This document shows positions 1 through 7,248 of a stretch of DNA of 18,598 nt, piece by piece. The notes below the pieces were generated by a model, which saw only the letters and a program-made list of their open reading frames with translations, was not told the DNA's origin and ran no database searches. The stretch's first letter is position 1. Every line of letters begins with the position of its first letter. Source of the stretch: Gemmatimonadaceae bacterium (lineage in GTDB: Bacteria > Gemmatimonadota > Gemmatimonadetes > Gemmatimonadales > Gemmatimonadaceae); assembly GCA_014379705.1 (NCBI GenBank), contig JACMLI010000709.1, positions 1-18,598 on the forward strand. Reading direction: 5' to 3'. Position numbers and translations under genes: made by a program.

Positions 1-10
1 AATTGAGCAA

Positions 11-28
11 CCGGGGACATAGGTAACA
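11..28. repeat. 18-bp direct repeat, copy A
   Basis: CCGGGGACATAGGTAACA matches copy B at 16 of 18 positions. The copies start 25 bp apart, roughly two and a half helical turns, which suits paired protein-binding sites such as transposase sites. Confidence 0.75.
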
Positions 29-35
29 GAGTCTT

Positions 36-53
36 CCGGGAACATGGGTAACA
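36..53. repeat. 18-bp direct repeat, copy B
   Basis: CCGGGAACATGGGTAACA is the partner of the repeat at 11-28. Its right end, ACA, would be the terminal CA of a TG...CA element. Confidence 0.75.
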
Positions 54-378
54 CTCATCCCCGGGTGAGGGTGCCCGTCCGCTCATTGATCCGAGCGAGG
101 AGCACGTGACAGAAGTACACGGATGCACGCTCGCGCTCGGCAGTCATCGCCACGATGGCGGCGCGTCGTCGGCGCCTCGGGGATGCTTAAGTGGGCTAAG
201 GCCCTGCTACGGAGCAGGGCCCTCATCTCCCGGGACACAGGCACGACCAGAGTCCAGTTGTGTGCGGGTGTCACGAAGTCTCCCACTCAATGATTGAATG
301 AGTGCTTGCGCACGTCGCCGCAGCACCGGGGTACACTTGCGGCCCTCACTGTCTATCACCCCATTCCAAGGCGCACAC
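54..378. other. Gene-free leader between IS end and DUF3597 gene
   Basis: I see no convincing coding sequence here. Short open frames on both strands have no recognisable protein pattern. The stretch holds a GC hairpin at 200-221. Close to the next gene there is a TACACT sequence (332-337) that resembles a -10 element about 40 bp before the DUF3597 start, but I find no correctly spaced -35 box. An AAGG at 368-371 is the likely ribosome site of the DUF3597 gene. Confidence 0.5.
200..221. terminator. Perfect 9-bp GC hairpin, terminator-like, no upstream gene
   Basis: GGCCCTGCT pairs perfectly with AGCAGGGCC around an ACGG loop. There is no T-run after it on the plus strand (TCATCT follows), so an intrinsic terminator is plausible but unproven. 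No gene in the window lies upstream on the plus strand. It could end transcription coming from the element on the left. Confidence 0.45.
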
Positions 379-771
379 ATGAGCATCTTCGGCAGGATCT
401 GGGACCGCATCACCGGACAAGGCGACACGACCCCCACGAACGCACCGACAACCGCGGCCTCACCCAGGCCCAACTTTGACAACGTAACGAGCGGGTCGGC
501 CAGCGCTCCGGCGGAGCCAGTCGACGTCGAGGCGATCATGACTGACCTGGAACGCAAGAGCGGGCACAAGTCCAACTGGCGCGTCTCGATCGTCGACCTC
601 ATGTCGTTGCTCGACATCCCCAACAGTCTCGCCGAGCGTCGTGAACTGGCGAAGGAACTTGGGTACACCGGCAGCACCGATGATACGGCCACGATGAACA
701 TCTGGCTGCACAAGCAAGTCATGCAGAAACTCGCCGCAAACGGCGGCAAGGTGCCCCAGGAACTGCTCTGA
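379..771 (+). CDS. DUF3597 family protein
   Basis: This is a 130-residue protein of the DUF3597 family, whose function is not known. It opens with the family's typical MSIFGRIWDRI start. A short proline/threonine/alanine-rich linker follows (about residues 17-50), then the conserved C-terminal domain (about 51-130). That domain includes VDVEAIMTDLE, the tryptophan-containing NWRVSIVDLMSLLDI segment, the RRELAKELGY segment and a WLHKQVMQKLAANGGKVP tail. The ATG at 379 is chosen because the family match begins there and AAGG lies 7 bp upstream. An upstream in-frame ATG at 298 would add unrelated residues. No signal peptide or membrane segment is visible, so it is probably cytoplasmic. It stands alone as a single-gene unit closed by a strong terminator. 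Confidence 0.88.
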   Translation: MSIFGRIWDRITGQGDTTPTNAPTTAASPRPNFDNVTSGSASAPAEPVDVEAIMTDLERKSGHKSNWRVSIVDLMSLLDIPNSLAERRELAKELGYTGSTDDTATMNIWLHKQVMQKLAANGGKVPQELL

Positions 772-793
772 GCACAGCGCTATTGCTGTATGT

Positions 794-822
794 CAAGAGC
801 CCTGCCGTCGGCAGGGCTCTTG
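794..822 (+). terminator. Intrinsic terminator of the DUF3597 gene
   Basis: CAAGAGCCCTGCC pairs perfectly over 13 bp with GGCAGGGCTCTTG around a GTC loop, and TT follows. It lies 22 bp after the stop of the DUF3597 gene. Because it is nearly symmetrical, with an A-containing left arm and a T-containing right arm, it could also stop transcription from the right. Confidence 0.8.
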
Positions 823-957
823 TTCGGTGGAGACCACGTCGCGATCCGTCGAGGCGAGGTCGGCTCAGCGGCCCCGACCCAGGTCAGCACGAGGAACGTG
901 CGAAAGCCGTAGGAGCGTAGTGATGTCAGCGCTCGCACGTAGCCCTGGCAAACAACA

Positions 958-1376
958 TCAGGGTGGCGGCGACTCCAGGAGAAGCTTGAAGCGCTTTGCG
1001 TCCCCCACGCGTGGGAGATTGTTGAACATCACGTATGCGGGCTCCGTGGGGACGAGCTCCAACAGCACCTGCCTCAGGGCCCGCAACTGCTCGTCGGTGC
1101 AGGCATGACGGGCCCCACCGATACCGTGCAGGCTCCTCGCCCGCCTCCCAATGGGCGTTTCATGCGGCGGTACGTCGGGCTCTTCGCCACGTGCGTCACC
1201 AGCTGCCAGACCTTGATGATGTACTCGAGGGAAGGAGGCGTCAGAGCCCGCCACTTCTCGAGCGTTGCGTCCGGTGGCGGCTCGTAGAACGTGTTCTGCA
1301 CCTCCACCACCGGAAAGTGAAGCGCATACGTCTTCATGGAGATCGAGAAGCCGCAGCGGCTCACAAGGACCTTCAT
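958..1376 (-). pseudogene. DUF72 family protein, internally deleted and frameshifted remnant
   Basis: DUF72 proteins are TIM-barrel-like proteins of about 240-290 residues with unsettled function. Two separate parts remain here. From the ATG at 1376 the minus strand reads MKVLVSRCGFS, then FPVVEVQNTFYEPP, the KWRALTPPSLEYIIKVWQ segment and THVAKSPTYRRMKRPL. This matches the family's N-terminal third. After about 1150 that frame stops making sense. In another frame, from about 1139 to the TGA at 958-960, the end of the family appears: SLHGIGGARHACTDEQLRAL and then EPAYVMFNNLPRVGDAKRF, which is the family's xYVxFNN...DA C-terminus. The central 100 or so residues are missing and the ends are out of frame. 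This indicates an internal deletion rather than a single base error. It lies just upstream of ackA on the opposite strand. Confidence 0.8.
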
Positions 1377-1509
1377 CAGCGGAACACCTGGAGTCTGGAC
1401 GGTGTCACGCAGCCAGCGCTGGGGTAAAGACCGTGCGGTGCCATCGAACCCGCGTCTCCAGCACGCTAGCTTTCGCACGTCAATTCCTGCATCCACCGGC
1501 GTCCATTTC

Positions 1510-2745
1510 GTGCACATCCTCGTCCTCAACGTCGGCTCCTCGACGCTCAAGTTCCAGCTCATCGACACCGATGGCGACGCGATCGCCGCTGCGAGCGACC
1601 GACGACTCGCGGGCGGCACGATCGAGCGCATCGGCGGCGAGGCTATCATTGCCCTGCAGGTGGGCGATGGCCGTCCCCAAAAGAGCGCCGCATCGATCCG
1701 CGACCTGTCCGCCGCCGTCGAATACGTGATCCGCTGGTTGACGAGCGAGACGTCGGGAGTCGCGATTGCTACGGCAGGAGACATCGCAGCCGTCGGGCAC
1801 CGCGTCGTGCACGGTGGCGAACGCTTCACGCGCTCCACGCTCGTGACCGATGAGGTGCGGCACGAGATCGAGGACCTCATCGACCTCGCGCCGCTGCACA
1901 ATCCGCACAACCTCCGCGGCATCGCGGCGGCGCGTGCCGTGCTCGGGCCCGGCGTGCCGCAGGTCGCTGTGTTCGACACGGCCTTCCACCAGAGCCTTCC
2001 CGAGGCGGCGTTCCTCTACGCGCTGCCATACCAGATGTACCGTCGCCATGGCGTGCGACGCTACGGCTTTCACGGCACGTCGCATCGATACATCGCCTAC
2101 CGCTATCGTCAGCTCGCGGGCCGCTCCCGTGAGGAGACCAAGATCATCACGCTGCACCTCGGCAACGGGGCGTCGGCGTGTGCGATCTCGGCCGGCGCGT
2201 CCATCGACACCTCAATGGGTTTCACGCCGCTCGAGGGGCTCGTGATGGGCACGCGGTCCGGCGACCTCGATCCCGCGATCCTCGACTACATCGCCGAGAA
2301 GGAGGGGCTGAACCTTCGCGAGGTCGAAGCCCTGCTCAACAAGCAGTCCGGACTGCTCGGCGTCTCGGGACTCACGGCCGATATGCGTGAGTTGCTCGCC
2401 GAGGAAGCGGAACATCAGGATCGGCGCGCACGGCTCGCCATCGACCTGTTCTGCTATCGCGTGCGGAAGTACCTGGGGGCCTACCTCGCCGCGATGAACG
2501 GTGCCGACGCCATTGTCTTCAGTGGCGGCATCGGCGCCAACGCGCCGCAGGTGCGGGAGCGCATCTGTCGCGACCTGGACTGGTTGGGAATCACCATCGA
2601 CGCCGAGCGCAACGCCGCGGTAGTGGGCGGCGAGGGGCGGATCGACGCGTCCACATCGCGAGTGGCGTTGTGGGTGATCCCGACGGATGAGGAACTCCTG
2701 ATCGCGCGCGACACCTGGCGCGTGGTGTCGGGGCACGACCCTTAG
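1510..2745 (+). CDS. ackA: Acetate kinase
   Basis: Acetate kinase converts acetyl phosphate and ADP to acetate and ATP, and the reverse, in the cytoplasm. The 411 residues match the usual length of about 400. Visible family signatures include LNVGSSTLKF near the start (N7, S10, K14), the GHRVVHGGERF block (R98), the LAPLHNPHN block (H130), VFDTAFH (D156), YGFHGTSH (H188), HLGNGAS, the GTRSGDLD segment (R249) and PTDEE (E394/E395). All the residues equivalent to the known active site of Methanosarcina AckA appear present. The start is a GTG at 1510, because the conserved strand begins immediately after it. The open frame extends upstream to 1336, but that extension overlaps the DUF72 remnant and has no family match. 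I see no clear ribosome site. No phosphotransacetylase or phosphoketolase gene is adjacent. Confidence 0.95.
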   Translation: MHILVLNVGSSTLKFQLIDTDGDAIAAASDRRLAGGTIERIGGEAIIALQVGDGRPQKSAASIRDLSAAVEYVIRWLTSETSGVAIATAGDIAAVGHRVVHGGERFTRSTLVTDEVRHEIEDLIDLAPLHNPHNLRGIAAARAVLGPGVPQVAVFDTAFHQSLPEAAFLYALPYQMYRRHGVRRYGFHGTSHRYIAYRYRQLAGRSREETKIITLHLGNGASACAISAGASIDTSMGFTPLEGLVMGTRSGDLDPAILDYIAEKEGLNLREVEALLNKQSGLLGVSGLTADMRELLAEEAEHQDRRARLAIDLFCYRVRKYLGAYLAAMNGADAIVFSGGIGANAPQVRERICRDLDWLGITIDAERNAAVVGGEGRIDASTSRVALWVIPTDEELLIARDTWRVVSGHDP

Positions 2746-2868
2746 TCTTGGCAGGAATCGCTTCGCACCCTTGTGGAAGATCCGCGTCGTGACCACGGAT
2801 CCCAGGTGCCCGACGCTCCAGGGAGCGATGGTGTAGCGCGCCGAGGGGTCAGGACGGCATCATGCATC

Positions 2869-4497
2869 ATGCGATCCCTCGAACCTGTCCTCGCCGCACG
2901 ATTCGCCCTGGGTATAGCGCTCGCCGGCTGCGCCTCGACATCGACCCGGGTTGTTCCCACGGCCGAACCCGCGCCGTCGCTACCGCATGCGATCATTCCC
3001 GCTCCATTGATGGCGGAGATGACCTCGGGTCAGTTTTTCGTCGTCGACTCCATGACGACGGTGGTGATCGACGCCGATGCGAGCGCCGAGGTTGCGCGCA
3101 TCGCCGACATGCTCGCGGCGATGTTGTACCTGCATCCTGCCACGGCGCGACCACGCACCGCGCGCGTGGTCGGGCCTCGTGCGGCGCGGGTCCAACGAGT
3201 GAGTGCAGGTGAGCGCCTGGCGAACAGTGTATCGCTTCGGCTGGCGGCCGATCGACCGTCGATGCGCGCTGAGGGCTATGAACTCGACGTGCAGCGGGAC
3301 CGCGTGACGCTGGTGGCAGGGGAAGGGAGCGGGCTGTTCTACGGCATCCAGACGATCCGACAACTGCTGCCGCCCGCGGTTGAGAACCGCGACGCCATCA
3401 ATCGCCAGCTGCGTATGCCGGTGGGCCGCATCACGGACGCGCCGCGATTCACCTGGCGCGGCTCGATGCTCGATGTATCGCGGCACTTCCTTGGCGCTGA
3501 TGACGTGAAGCGACACATCGACCTCATGGCGCTCTACAAGCTCAATCGCCTGCACCTCCATTTATCCGACGACCAGGGCTGGCGCATCGAGATCAAGTCG
3601 TGGCCCAGGCTCGCCCAGTTCGGCGGACAGCTGGAAGTCGGTGGCGGGACGGGTGGCTTCTATACACAGGAACAGCTCGCCGAGATCGTCGCATACGCAC
3701 GCGCGCGCTTCATCGAGGTCGTACCGGAGATTGACATGCCGGCGCATGTGAACGCGGCGCTGTCGGCGTATCCCGAGCTGAACTGCGATGGCGTGGCGCC
3801 GCCACCCTACACAGGTATCGTTGTCGGATTCAGCGCGCTGTGTCCCGAGAGCGAGGCCACGTGGCGATTCGTCGATGACGTGGTCCGGGAGATCGCCGCC
3901 CTCGTGCCGTCACCGTGGTTTCACGTCGGTGGGGACGAAGTGGAGAAGCTGACGCACGACCAATACGTGCGCTTCGTCGAGCGAGCGCAGGGGATCGTGC
4001 ATGCCCACGGAAAGCAGATGATCGGTTGGGGCGAGGTCGCCACGGCGAACATTGCCTCATCGACCATTGTGCAGCATTGGCGAGGCGATTCGGCGCACGT
4101 GCACGTGGCGCGCGGTGGGAAGGTGATCCTGTCTCCCGGTCCTCGCATGTACCTCGACATGAAGTACGACAGTTCGACGGTGCTCGGCCTGCGGTGGGCG
4201 GGGCTGATCGACGTCAGGCAGGCCTACGACTGGGAACCGGCGACGCTGAGGCCGGGCGTCCCTGAGAGCGCGATCCTTGGCCTGGAGGCGCCGCTCTGGT
4301 CGGAGACGATCGAGACAATGCGAGACTTCGAGTTCATGGCGTTCCCGCGGCTGGCGGCGGTCGCGGAGCTGGCCTGGTCGGCACCAGCAGTGCGTGGGTG
4401 GGAGCAGTTCCGCTGGCGCCTCGGCGCGCATGGGCCGCGCTTGCAGGCGCTCGGCGTGAACTTCTACCGCTCGCCGCAGGTGCCCTGGTCGCGTTAG
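2869..4497 (+). CDS. Beta-N-acetylhexosaminidase, GH20, lipoprotein
   Basis: GH20 enzymes remove terminal N-acetylglucosamine or N-acetylgalactosamine from glycans, chitin fragments or peptidoglycan pieces by substrate-assisted catalysis. The 542-residue protein opens with a lipoprotein signal whose lipobox is L-A-G-C, with Cys21 as the lipid site, so it is probably anchored in the envelope facing the periplasm or outside. A GH20 N-terminal domain (about 45-190) precedes the catalytic barrel (about 195-530). Catalytic and binding motifs seen are LDVSRHF (substrate-binding Arg205), LHLHLSDDQGW, VPEIDMPAH, and HVGGDE with the catalytic pair D356-E357. The aromatic stretch around APLWSETIE and the FPRLAAVAELAW end are also present. 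The start at 2869 gives the lipoprotein signal, while longer in-frame extensions do not. The stop codon lies inside the CGTTAGGC repeat. The gap to ackA is 123 bp, so co-transcription is possible but not shown. Confidence 0.93.
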   Translation: MRSLEPVLAARFALGIALAGCASTSTRVVPTAEPAPSLPHAIIPAPLMAEMTSGQFFVVDSMTTVVIDADASAEVARIADMLAAMLYLHPATARPRTARVVGPRAARVQRVSAGERLANSVSLRLAADRPSMRAEGYELDVQRDRVTLVAGEGSGLFYGIQTIRQLLPPAVENRDAINRQLRMPVGRITDAPRFTWRGSMLDVSRHFLGADDVKRHIDLMALYKLNRLHLHLSDDQGWRIEIKSWPRLAQFGGQLEVGGGTGGFYTQEQLAEIVAYARARFIEVVPEIDMPAHVNAALSAYPELNCDGVAPPPYTGIVVGFSALCPESEATWRFVDDVVREIAALVPSPWFHVGGDEVEKLTHDQYVRFVERAQGIVHAHGKQMIGWGEVATANIASSTIVQHWRGDSAHVHVARGGKVILSPGPRMYLDMKYDSSTVLGLRWAGLIDVRQAYDWEPATLRPGVPESAILGLEAPLWSETIETMRDFEFMAFPRLAAVAELAWSAPAVRGWEQFRWRLGAHGPRLQALGVNFYRSPQVPWSR

Positions 4498-4503
4498 GCG
4501 GCC
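4491..4503. repeat. GCGTTAGGCGGCC 13-mer over a stop codon (CGTTAGGC family, copy 1)
   Basis: The same 13 bases occur at 12485-12497. In both places the TAG inside the repeat is the stop codon of a plus-strand gene that faces a minus-strand gene. The core octamer here is 4492-4499. Confidence 0.7.
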
Positions 4504-4516
4504 AGGGCGACGGGAG

Positions 4517-4532
4517 CTACCGCTCGCGGTAG
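4517..4532. terminator. Inverted repeat at convergent junction, possible terminator
   Basis: CTACCGC and GCGGTAG form a 7-bp inverted repeat with a TC centre. It begins with the stop codon of the minus-strand permease gene and lies 20 bp after the stop of the GH20 gene. There is no T-run, so a terminator role is tentative. Confidence 0.3.
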
Positions 4533-5338
4533 TAGAGCCGCATCGCAATGGGAACGGAGATGGCCGTGATGGCGGCCGAGGCCAGCAACACCCACCACAC
4601 GTCCGACATCACGACGTTGCCGTGCATCAGTCCGCGGGCCGCGCGGGCCAGCAGGGTGACCGGGTTCCGCCCTACCCCCGCTTGCAGCCAGCCGGGCATG
4701 GTTTCCAGGCGCACGAAGATGTCGCTCGCAAACGTCAGCGGCATCAGGAAGACGAAGCTCATCGTCATCACGGTCTCCGGTGTCTTCATCAGCATGCCGA
4801 CGATGATCCAGAGCCACGAGAGCGCGAACGAGAACACCAGGATCAGCCCGAGCGCGACGACAACACCGAAAATGCCTCCACCAGGGCGAAACCCGATGAT
4901 GAAGCCGATGAGGATGATGATGCTCCCGGCGAGTGAATAGCGGAACACGTCACCGAGCAGCGCGCCGAACAGTGGCGAGGGCTGCCACATGGGGAGCGAG
5001 CGAAAGCGGTCGTACAGGCCCTTCTGGATATCCGTGTTCAACCCGACGCCCGTGTACACCGTGATGAACACGATCGTCTGGACGAGCACGCCGGGGAGGA
5101 GGTATTGGATGTATTCGCGCGGCGTGCCGGCCAGCGCTCCGCCGAAGATGTAGGTGAAGAGCAGCGTGAACATGATCGGCGTCACGACGACGTCGAACAA
5201 CTGGAACGGCACGTGCTTGATCTTGAGCATCGCGCGCCAGGCGTGCGTCAGCACCGCCGAGAACGCCGATGGAGGCGCCGGGCGCTCGCCGGCGCGCAGC
5301 ACGCCGCGCACGTCTCCCAGCCCGTCCGTTTCCCTCAT
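4517..5338 (-). CDS. ABC-2 type transporter permease, DrrB-like
   Basis: This is the membrane half of a two-gene ABC exporter of the daunorubicin-resistance (DrrB/ABC-2) family. The 273-residue protein has an N-terminal cytoplasmic stretch (1-45) and about six hydrophobic segments (roughly 48-68, 82-100, 130-150, 155-178, 190-206 and 245-268). Family landmarks are the YIQYLLPGVLVQ segment, the amphipathic KGLYDRFRSLP loop and the NPVTLLARAARGLMHG motif near the last helix. The ATG at 5338 is preferred because it overlaps the ATPase stop in a 4-base ATGA, a typical sign of translational coupling. The open frame runs much further upstream but only as out-of-frame sequence over the ATPase gene. 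The substrate is unknown. Members export antibiotics, lipids or other hydrophobic compounds. Confidence 0.92.
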   Translation of the reverse strand: MRETDGLGDVRGVLRAGERPAPPSAFSAVLTHAWRAMLKIKHVPFQLFDVVVTPIMFTLLFTYIFGGALAGTPREYIQYLLPGVLVQTIVFITVYTGVGLNTDIQKGLYDRFRSLPMWQPSPLFGALLGDVFRYSLAGSIIILIGFIIGFRPGGGIFGVVVALGLILVFSFALSWLWIIVGMLMKTPETVMTMSFVFLMPLTFASDIFVRLETMPGWLQAGVGRNPVTLLARAARGLMHGNVVMSDVWWVLLASAAITAISVPIAMRLYYRER

Positions 5339-6297
5339 CGCTCTACCTCCTCGGTCGCAGACTTGCTCGGCTTGCCCGTGAGGGCAAGGAACACCTCGTC
5401 GAGACTCGGCGTGCCCACGGAAAACTCCGCCACGTCGACCCCGGCCTGGGCGAGCGAGGTCAGGACGTCCGCGGCCTGGGCTGTACTCGTCAGGCGGGCA
5501 CTGATCATCATCGGGTCCGAGGCGGGCATGATACCGTCGCCGAGGACGCGAGTGATCGCCTCGCGAGCCGCATCGCCCTGCGTCGCGTCGGCGAGTCGGA
5601 CATGTACGGCATTCGCGCCTACGGACGCTTTCAGCTCGCGACTCGTCCCTTCGGCGATGACCTTGCCATGGTCGATCACCGCGAGGCGCTCGGCCAATCG
5701 ATCTGCCTCGTCGAGATACTGCGTCGTGAGCAGGACTGTGGTGCCCTCGTTGGCGATCCGACGGACCAGGTCCCACACCTGGTTGCGCGCGCGTGGATCG
5801 AGCCCCGTCGTGGGTTCGTCGAGGAACAGGATCGCAGGAACGATGACGAGGCTCGCGGCAATGTCGAGGCGGCGCCGCATGCCGCCCGAGTACGTGCGAA
5901 CCTGGCGGGCTGCGGCATCGGACAATGCGAAGGCTTCGAGCAACTCGGTGCCACGCCGCCGGGCCTCGCTCCATGAGAGGCCGAGCAACCGGCCGACCAG
6001 GACGAGGTTCTCGGTGCCAGTGAGGTCTTCATCGACCGACGCATACTGTCCCGTCAGCCCGACCTTCCGCCGCACCGCGCCTGGCTCGCGCGCGACATCC
6101 AGGCCCCCGACGATCGCCCGGCCGGAATCCGCCTTGATCAGCGTCGTGAGGATCCGAATCGCCGTTGTCTTGCCTGCACCATTCGGTCCGAGGAGGCCGT
6201 AGACCGAGCCCTCGCGCACGGTGAGGTCAATGCCGTCCAGTGCGCGCGTCGTGCCGAAGGATTTTGCAAGCTCCTGCGTTTCGATCGCGTTCGTCAT
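5335..6297 (-). CDS. ABC transporter ATP-binding protein, DrrA-like
   Basis: This is the ATPase that powers the DrrB-like permease encoded directly downstream. The 320 residues fit the DrrA family. Visible motifs are Walker A GPNGAGKTT (37-45), the Q-loop Q84, signature YSGGM (136-140), Walker B ILFLDE (D160, E161) and a D-loop region TGLDPRA. The switch position reads TTQYLDEAD, with Q193 where many ABC proteins have His. This Q is characteristic of DrrA-type ATPases as I know them. Residues 230-320 form the extra C-terminal domain of this family, ending in TPSLDEVFLALTG. The ATG at 6297 gives the usual family start. An upstream ATG at 6345 is an alternative. The gene leads an operon with the permease and is divergent from the GNAT gene, with 185 bp between the two starts. 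Confidence 0.93.
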   Translation of the reverse strand: MTNAIETQELAKSFGTTRALDGIDLTVREGSVYGLLGPNGAGKTTAIRILTTLIKADSGRAIVGGLDVAREPGAVRRKVGLTGQYASVDEDLTGTENLVLVGRLLGLSWSEARRRGTELLEAFALSDAAARQVRTYSGGMRRRLDIAASLVIVPAILFLDEPTTGLDPRARNQVWDLVRRIANEGTTVLLTTQYLDEADRLAERLAVIDHGKVIAEGTSRELKASVGANAVHVRLADATQGDAAREAITRVLGDGIMPASDPMMISARLTSTAQAADVLTSLAQAGVDVAEFSVGTPSLDEVFLALTGKPSKSATEEVER

Positions 6298-6482
6298 GCG
6301 GTGGATGCTGGCGAGGGAAGCGACCGTTCGGTAGTCCCTCGACATGGCGTCCCCGCTACGCCAACAGCGACCTGGCGGCATTCGTCAGCCCGCGCGAGGC
6401 TGGCCAGTCGCGCTGCAATTGTGTTCTTTTCGGGCATTCGATGCAGGTATCGCTGGCAACCGCACGGAATCCGTCCTGTGCC
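6298..6482. other. Divergent intergenic region between ABC operon and GNAT gene
   Basis: This 185-bp stretch must hold the promoters of the minus-strand ABC operon and the plus-strand GNAT gene if both starts are right. I cannot pick out a confident -35/-10 pair or an operator palindrome in it. Part of it may be coding if the ABC ATPase starts at the ATG at 6345. Confidence 0.4.
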
Positions 6483-6977
6483 ATGAACTTCCGTCGTGCG
6501 ACCGTCGCTGATCTGCCTGCGCTTGCGGCCATCGCCCTGGCCGCCAAGGCATCATGGGGCTACTCGCCAGCCTTGCTCGAGCAGTGGCGTGTAGAACTCG
6601 AACTGACTCCGGAGCAGTTGACCACGCTCACCGTCGTTGTCGCGACGGACGACGAGCGCATCCTGGGTTTCGCGGCCGTTGCGATGCTGACGGACGCTGC
6701 AGAGCTGGAGCATCTCTGGGTCGCTCCGGCTGCGATGGGCAGCGGTGTGGGCCGCGCCCTGGTGCACGAGGCATGCGCGGCCGCTGCGCTCGCGGGCCTG
6801 GACTCCATGTTGATCGACTCTGACCCCCATGCCGCGCCGTTCTATCTGCGGCTTGGAGCCGTTCGCATTGGGACCCGCCCGGCACCAATACCGGAAGCTC
6901 CGGATCGTGTCCTCCCTCGCTTCCAGCTCACGGTGAGCACCGCTGCCTGCGACAAGCCTGCGAGTGTGGAGGCCTGA
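6483..6977 (+). CDS. GNAT family N-acetyltransferase
   Basis: This is a 164-residue single-domain acyl-CoA-dependent N-acetyltransferase of the GNAT superfamily. The start MNFRRATVADLPALAAIA is the usual GNAT beginning (strand, then helix). Motif A is seen in ELEHLWVAPAAMGSGVGRAL at about residues 76-95. Its pyrophosphate loop MGSGVG has Met where Arg or Gln is usual. A second helix follows (HEACAAAALAGLDSM), then the DPHAAPFYLRLGAVRIG segment, which matches the C-terminal FYxxLGF-like motif. The acceptor substrate cannot be told. The ATG at 6483 is chosen because the fold starts there, although the frame is open upstream to 6240 over the divergent ABC gene. The last 20 or so residues are not conserved-looking. 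Confidence 0.88.
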   Translation: MNFRRATVADLPALAAIALAAKASWGYSPALLEQWRVELELTPEQLTTLTVVVATDDERILGFAAVAMLTDAAELEHLWVAPAAMGSGVGRALVHEACAAAALAGLDSMLIDSDPHAAPFYLRLGAVRIGTRPAPIPEAPDRVLPRFQLTVSTAACDKPASVEA

Positions 6978-7074
6978 AGCTCCCCCTCGCATTGTACGCG
7001 CATGGGATGGATCCCGCTTTGCGCCGTTGCGTCTTCCGGCGTGCGGCGTGCCCTGGCTGCACTCGACCTTCGCC

Positions 7075-7082
7075 GCCTAACG
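7075..7082 (-). repeat. CGTTAGGC octamer copy 2 (intergenic)
   Basis: On the minus strand this reads CGTTAGGCGGC, the same 11 bases found at the two convergent stop codons. It lies in the 271-bp gap between the GNAT gene and the kelch-like gene, about 100 bp after the GNAT stop. No coding sequence is evident in this gap. Confidence 0.6.
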
Positions 7083-7234
7083 ACCATTCGTGCCGGGGGC
7101 GGGCCGGACGCCGGTGTGACAACGCTGTTCGGATGGCTGGAAGCCAGACGGGACGGGCAACTTCGTTCAAGCGAGTCGTCGCCGCAGCCCCCTGTTTGCT
7201 TCGCGGCAGCGCGTGAAGGTCGTTGGCTTCCCGC

Positions 7235-7240
7235 AGGAGA
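7235..7240 (+). promoter_or_regulatory. Ribosome binding site that fixes the kelch-like gene start
   Basis: AGGAGA lies 8 bp before the ATG at 7249. It is the clearest Shine-Dalgarno match near this gene and argues against the upstream GTG at 7213 and the internal GTG at 7321. Confidence 0.7.
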
Positions 7241-7248
7241 TTCCACAT

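Larger units (their letters stand above)
1..53. mobile_element. Probable terminus of an IS21/IS481-like insertion sequence (element lies to the left)
   Basis: Two 18-bp direct repeats (11-28 and 36-53) sit next to each other at the window edge. Read on the minus strand from position 53, the sequence opens with TGTTACCCATG, so the element would end in TG/CA as Mu-like DDE transposons do. Members of the IS21 family are known to carry repeated sub-terminal transposase-binding sites. From this I infer that the outer end of an insertion sequence lies at about position 53 and that its body is to the left, outside the window. No transposase is visible, so the family is a guess between IS21 and IS481 types. 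Confidence 0.45.

Noticed and set aside
827..1108. Small plus-strand ORF after the DUF3597 terminator
   Set aside because: It lies largely antisense to the DUF72 remnant, and its translation has no recognisable pattern.
5339..5974. N-terminal extension of the ABC permease frame
   Set aside because: It overlaps the ATPase coding sequence in another frame. The ATGA overlap at 5335-5338 and the family match place the start at 5338.
4517..6297. Daunorubicin or other drug export from the DrrAB resemblance
   Set aside because: The family covers many exporters of lipids and unknown substrates. No antibiotic biosynthesis gene is nearby, so no substrate is assigned.
7075..7248. Integron attC-like site starting with GCCTAAC
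   Set aside because: The RYYYAAC-type start is present, but I find no partner GTTRRRY site with matching inner arms downstream. There is no integrase, and the same word occurs inside genes.
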